DNA of 64,000 nt from an uncultured Dehalococcoidia bacterium (GTDB lineage Bacteria > Chloroflexota > Dehalococcoidia > Lucifugimonadales > Lucifugimonadaceae), in assembly GCA_913052475.1 (NCBI GenBank), contig CAJXEJ010000006.1, positions 1 through 64,000 of the forward strand, read 5' to 3'. Both the position numbers and the translations under genes were made by a program. The notes beneath the pieces are model-generated. The model saw nothing but the letters and a program-made list of their open reading frames with translations. It did no database searches and had not been told where the DNA came from. Positions 59,966-64,000 of the stretch are shown here, piece by piece. Positions within the stretch are counted from its first letter, which is position 1; every line of letters begins with the position of its first letter.

Positions 59966-60805
59966 GTGTCGGAGCAAGTTAATGTCGGACTCATCGGGTG
60001 TGGCTCGATGGGTTCAGAACTGGCACGAGCTGTATCGGACGGAAAAGCTGGATCGGCCAGAATCATCGCGTTGTTCGATGAGTACGTGCCCGGTCGAACA
60101 ACACTTGCTGAAGAACTCGGTGGAAACGGTGCTTCTAGCCCGGCAGAATTCGATTCGGTCAGTGAACTCATCACACAGCCCGGTCTCGATCTCGTCGTTG
60201 AATGTGCTTCGCAGGTAGCCGTAGCCGCTCATGCTGAAGCCATCCTGTCGGCCGGTATTTCCATGATGGTGATGAGTTCAGGAGCGCTCGCTGATCCCGA
60301 ATTTCTAGAAACGGTTTCTGCGATAGCGACCCGGACGGGCGCTTCGATTTACGTTCCATCAGGTGCAGTCGGCGGTATCGATACTTTGCGGGCAGCTAAA
60401 TCGCTCCTCGAAGAAGTGACTATCGTAACGACCAAACCGCCTGTCGCTCTAAGCGGTGGACCGGGATACGCCGATTGGGAAGACGGTGAAATTACCGAGC
60501 CGACAGTGATATTTGAAGGGTCGGCAACCGAGGCGGTTAAGCTATTCCCGGCGAACGTCAATGTCGCGGCGACTGTGAGCCTTGCAGGGATCGGTCCGGA
60601 TGCCACTCGGATCAAAGTTGTCGCCGATCCCGATTCACCGGGGAACGTACATGAAATCAAAGCTGTGAGCAAAGCAGGTAATTTCTCGTTCCGATTCGAG
60701 AATGTGCCGCACGAAACGAATCCAAAGACAAGTTTCCTTGCAGTGTTGGCAGCGATCGAAACGCTCCGCTCGATCTGCGAGCCGGGAATACGTTTCGGGA
60801 CGTAG
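59966..60805 (+). CDS. nadX: L-aspartate dehydrogenase
   Basis: VGLIGCGSMGSELARAV...LVVECASQVAVAAHAEAILSAGISMMVMSSGALAD...VPSGAVGGIDTLRAA; nad genes nearby. Confidence 0.9.
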   Translation: MSEQVNVGLIGCGSMGSELARAVSDGKAGSARIIALFDEYVPGRTTLAEELGGNGASSPAEFDSVSELITQPGLDLVVECASQVAVAAHAEAILSAGISMMVMSSGALADPEFLETVSAIATRTGASIYVPSGAVGGIDTLRAAKSLLEEVTIVTTKPPVALSGGPGYADWEDGEITEPTVIFEGSATEAVKLFPANVNVAATVSLAGIGPDATRIKVVADPDSPGNVHEIKAVSKAGNFSFRFENVPHETNPKTSFLAVLAAIETLRSICEPGIRFGT

Positions 60806-60994
60806 AGGTGGATTGGCGATCCTGACAACCACCATCCTGAACTTGATTCATGATCCCAAACAAAGCGGGATCAATGTCCAACTCAGAACCAGCCCGTGCG
60901 CCGCTCTGAGCGTGATTGCCACGTCATCGGACTGCTCGTAATGACAGTTCTGAGCATCTGATAGCCGATGAAACTGTCACCAAGCGAGAGAAAA

Positions 60995-61087
60995 TGGCGG
61001 AGGGTGCGGGATTCGAACCCGCGAGGGAGCTCAACACCCCCAACCCGCTTAGCAGGCGGGCGCACTAGGCCACTATGCGAACCCTCC
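60995..61087 (-). tRNA. tRNA-Ser (GCT), CCA encoded
   Basis: GGAGGGT/ACCCTCC acceptor, CCCGC-CTGCTAA-GCGGG anticodon arm, long variable arm, GCGGG-TTCGAAT-CCCGC T-arm. Confidence 0.95.
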
Positions 61088-61204
61088 GCGGAAGATGTGC
61101 CAATGTGAATCATTTCAATATAACTTCACACTCCACCATCGGCAAAGGAGTTCTGAGTGAGTCTTCTGACTAATCTCACAACTTTTACTTCATCACTGAC
61201 TGTA

Positions 61205-61990
61205 CTACTTGATCAGCTTGCGTCTCAACAGGAAGGTCGCAATAGGCCACAGAACGGCCGTCAGCGCGATCAGATACAAAGCGGACCACAAGTGAGACAT
61301 ATCAAGGCTTGCGAGCGCAAATCCTCGACCGATGTTAACGGCGGCGGTAAGTGGCATTGCCCAGGCGATCGGCTCCACCCAATTGGGAAGGATCGAGATA
61401 GGGAAGAACGAACCCGAGAAGAAGAACATTGGTGTCGCAATAAGCGTGAACACCAGAGTCAAAAATGTCATGTGTGGTGCAGTAGCCGAAAATAAGAACC
61501 CCAATGTGCCGAAAGTTATACCCACCATGATCGCTGGAATAATTATTCCGATCGCTTCCCAATTATTTAACCAACCAAAAAGTGCGGCAACGACCGCGGT
61601 ACCAGCCACCGTCATTATCGATCTCGTCACCGCCCATAAAATATCTCCCATGGCGATCTCGGTGATAGTGATCGGGGTGGTTAGCGCCGTTTCGTAAATG
61701 TCATTGTCCATTCGGTTGTAAGCGTTCCATGATGTCTCGAAAAGAGCGTGGAACATCGCGTTGCCGACAAGCAGTCCCGGCGTTACAAATTCAGCGTATG
61801 AAACTCCGTCTTCAACCGACCCCACAAGTTTTCCAACGCCAAATCCGACCGCCACTAGCATGATGACCGGTTCGATCAATACCCAAGTGATCACGAATTT
61901 CCAATAGCGTACAAACGAAACTGCGTGACGCAGCCAGAGACCGGTAACGCTGCGGCGACGAATGCCTGAATTTGGAATTGCGAGGTTCAT
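61205..61990 (-). CDS. ABC-2 type transporter permease (drug/polysaccharide export type)
   Basis: RYWKFVITWVLIEPVIMLVAVGFGVGKLVG...FSGSFFPISILPNWVEPIAWAMPLTAAVNIGRGF. Confidence 0.93.
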   Translation of the reverse strand: MNLAIPNSGIRRRSVTGLWLRHAVSFVRYWKFVITWVLIEPVIMLVAVGFGVGKLVGSVEDGVSYAEFVTPGLLVGNAMFHALFETSWNAYNRMDNDIYETALTTPITITEIAMGDILWAVTRSIMTVAGTAVVAALFGWLNNWEAIGIIIPAIMVGITFGTLGFLFSATAPHMTFLTLVFTLIATPMFFFSGSFFPISILPNWVEPIAWAMPLTAAVNIGRGFALASLDMSHLWSALYLIALTAVLWPIATFLLRRKLIK

Positions 61991-61992
61991 CG

Positions 61993-62958
61993 TTAGTCTC
62001 TTAGTTCTCGACCTGTGATCGCCAAAAATACATCTTCAAGATTGCCGGCTCGGAATGTGGTTTGAACGCCCTCGGTTCCTTCGAGTCCGGATAGATCGGG
62101 TCGGTCACCATTTACGCCTTTGACACTAACGAGAGCGCCGACTTCTCGAAACGAAATCTCTCGCTCATTCAAGTAGTCACGCACCGTTCGAAGCGAAGCT
62201 GGCGCAACTCTGAGCTGTGCTATTTCTTTGGGAGCGTGCCGTTCGATCATCTCGTCTGGCGTTCCCTCATCGAGGATCTTGCCGTGATCCATGATCGATA
62301 GTCGATCACACAGAGTCGTCGCCTCTTCCATGTAGTGGGTTGAAAGAAGCACGGTGACTCCAGCGTCTTTAAGTATCGCCAACTCCTCCCACACCCGGTT
62401 TCGACTCTGCGGATCAAGACCAGTCGACGGCTCGTCCATGACGATGACGTTTGAGCTGGTCATCATTGCTCGAGCAATAGCCAACCGACGCTTCATTCCA
62501 CCGGAAAGTTCGTACGTGTTCGCCTTCGTACGGTCACGCAAACCAAAGAATTCGAGCACTTCATGTGCTCGATTCTTCGAGTCTTTCCATGAAAGTCCGG
62601 CGAGGAAGCCGAAGAGAAAGAGGTTTTGAAATACGGTTAGTCCACCATCGAGACCATCGTGCTGAGTTACAACACCCATCACTTCTCTGACTGCGCGATT
62701 GTTTTTCACAACATCGATGCCCGCGACCATTATCTCTCCGGAATCGACGGGTGAAAGCCCGGCAAGCATTCGCATCATTGTGGTCTTGCCTGCACCGTTC
62801 GGGCCCAGCAATCCGTAGGTCTCACCCGGTTCAACTTTGAACGTGATTCCATCGACAGCTGCCACGTCGCCGTAAAGTTTGCGGATATTGTCCGCATGTA
62901 TTACCGAGCCATCAGTATTTCGCGTGGCATCGTTGTGCAATTTCGATTTTTCGGTCAC
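61993..62958 (-). CDS. ABC transporter ATP-binding protein (DrrA/NodI-type)
   Basis: GLLGPNGAGKTTMMRMLAGL, LSGGMKRRLAIARAMMTSSNVIVMDEPSTGLDPQSRN. Confidence 0.95.
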   Translation of the reverse strand: MTEKSKLHNDATRNTDGSVIHADNIRKLYGDVAAVDGITFKVEPGETYGLLGPNGAGKTTMMRMLAGLSPVDSGEIMVAGIDVVKNNRAVREVMGVVTQHDGLDGGLTVFQNLFLFGFLAGLSWKDSKNRAHEVLEFFGLRDRTKANTYELSGGMKRRLAIARAMMTSSNVIVMDEPSTGLDPQSRNRVWEELAILKDAGVTVLLSTHYMEEATTLCDRLSIMDHGKILDEGTPDEMIERHAPKEIAQLRVAPASLRTVRDYLNEREISFREVGALVSVKGVNGDRPDLSGLEGTEGVQTTFRAGNLEDVFLAITGRELRD

Positions 62959-63010
62959 GTCCCCTCTTTATGTCAGCCAATTAAGGCTGCCTAGACCATT
63001 CAGATTCACG

Positions 63011-63727
63011 CTACTCAGCAGGCTGTCCGGAACCAGATGTTTCGCCGATCCACACTTCCCCATCCTCTAAGTGTTCCTTTTTCCATATCGGAACGATCTC
63101 CTTGAGACGATCTACAAAATAAAGCGCCGATTCAAACGCCGGTCGTCGATGGGCCGAGCCAACCGCTACAACCATGCTCGTTTCGCCGATATCGACTCGT
63201 CCTGTGCGATGAGCGATCGCGATCTGACCCAGTTCCCACTTATCCCGCATCTCTTCGATAATTTCAGCGATCTTGTTCTCGGCCATCGGCTGATAAGCCT
63301 CATAGTCGAGGTATTTAACCTTCCGACCTGCGTTGTGGTCGCGAGTGACACCCAGGAAGATTACGACTGCACCATCTGCACCGGTAGTTACAAACTCGGT
63401 TAGCGGTTCTTCGTCGAGTTCGTCAGGAGTGATGAACACCCAGTCAGAATTGGTCTTGATATCGTCCGACCCACCACTAACCGGCGGGATCAGCGCGATT
63501 TCGTCGCCTGCACTTACCGTCTGATCCCCCTTCACATACTCACCGTTCAAGGCAAGCATCACGCTGGAGTCCGGTTGCGGATCACGAGGAGTCGCTTTTC
63601 GAGCTTCGGCAATGACTTCATCGACCGTCATACCTTCCGTTATTGCGATCTGAGCGGAGCGCGTACCTGCGCGCTGCCGCAATACGGCGAAGAACAGAAC
63701 AGTGATGTGTTGTTCGGAGTTGGCCAA
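63011..63727 (-). CDS. MoaD-MoaE fusion, molybdopterin synthase
   Basis: N-terminal MoaD ubiquitin-like domain ending ALIPPVSGG; C-terminal MoaE (GAVVIFLGVTRDHNAGRKVKYLDYEAYQPMAE...IAIAHRTGRVDIGETSMVVAVGSAHRRPAFES...PIWKKEHLEDGEVWIG). Confidence 0.94.
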   Translation of the reverse strand: MANSEQHITVLFFAVLRQRAGTRSAQIAITEGMTVDEVIAEARKATPRDPQPDSSVMLALNGEYVKGDQTVSAGDEIALIPPVSGGSDDIKTNSDWVFITPDELDEEPLTEFVTTGADGAVVIFLGVTRDHNAGRKVKYLDYEAYQPMAENKIAEIIEEMRDKWELGQIAIAHRTGRVDIGETSMVVAVGSAHRRPAFESALYFVDRLKEIVPIWKKEHLEDGEVWIGETSGSGQPAE

Positions 63728-64000
63728 GATTTCCTATCGAAGTGATATTGGGCGCTAGAAGACATCTGAACTTCAAGTGCGTCAAACGATGTGATTCAGG
63801 GTACTGCCGAACCGGTGCACCGGGTACGACGCGTGTCACCAGAAGTAGTGGATTTTATTGCAAATCGAGCAATCGGACGCTCAAACACTCTGCGACGATG
63901 GCCACTCTCGAGTCAGAATTGAATACACTGCGTTGCCGAAAAATTTACCGCCAACAAGCATGGTGTGCGAAGGCATTCTCGAATTTGAATCCCACTCGTT

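Noticed and set aside
1-64000. CRISPR arrays, restriction or other defence islands
   Set aside because: No regularly spaced repeats and no cas, toxin-antitoxin or restriction-modification genes found on reading the ORF track.

Overview
The window looks like a chromosomal segment of a marine Chloroflexota-type bacterium (SAR202/Dehalococcoidia-like; taxonomy inferred from gene content only). Most of it is housekeeping and metabolic genes: thiL-tsaE-tsaB-ndk, rsfS, mnmA, rnhB, hppA, mutS, cysteine desulfurase, coaE, selA, rarA, lspA-rluD-gltX-rpsU, purQ-purL, dtd, nadC-nadA, miaB, nadX and a moaD-moaE fusion. Several ABC transporters and an amt/P-II pair are also present. The strongest find is a probable selenoprotein. 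Two ORFs in the track (7286..7636 and 5891..7255, minus strand) are one reading frame broken only by a TGA in the motif D-[TGA]-G-Q-C-T-S-W, as in the UGSC family. A perfect 7-bp hairpin, extendable to 9 bp with one mismatch, sits just downstream of the TGA like a bacterial SECIS. SelA is encoded about 34 kb away in the same window. Other notable items are a 47-bp direct repeat of the tRNA-Lys(CTT) 3' end next to an integrase C-terminal remnant (a relic integration site), several decaying genes (thiE, a NatA/NatB-like ABC transporter, a prepilin peptidase tail), two palindromes between the selenoprotein and a divergent TetR gene, a perfect 26-bp hairpin between convergent genes, and an odd Pro-like tRNA with a UUG anticodon loop. 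No CRISPR array and no intact mobile element were seen.
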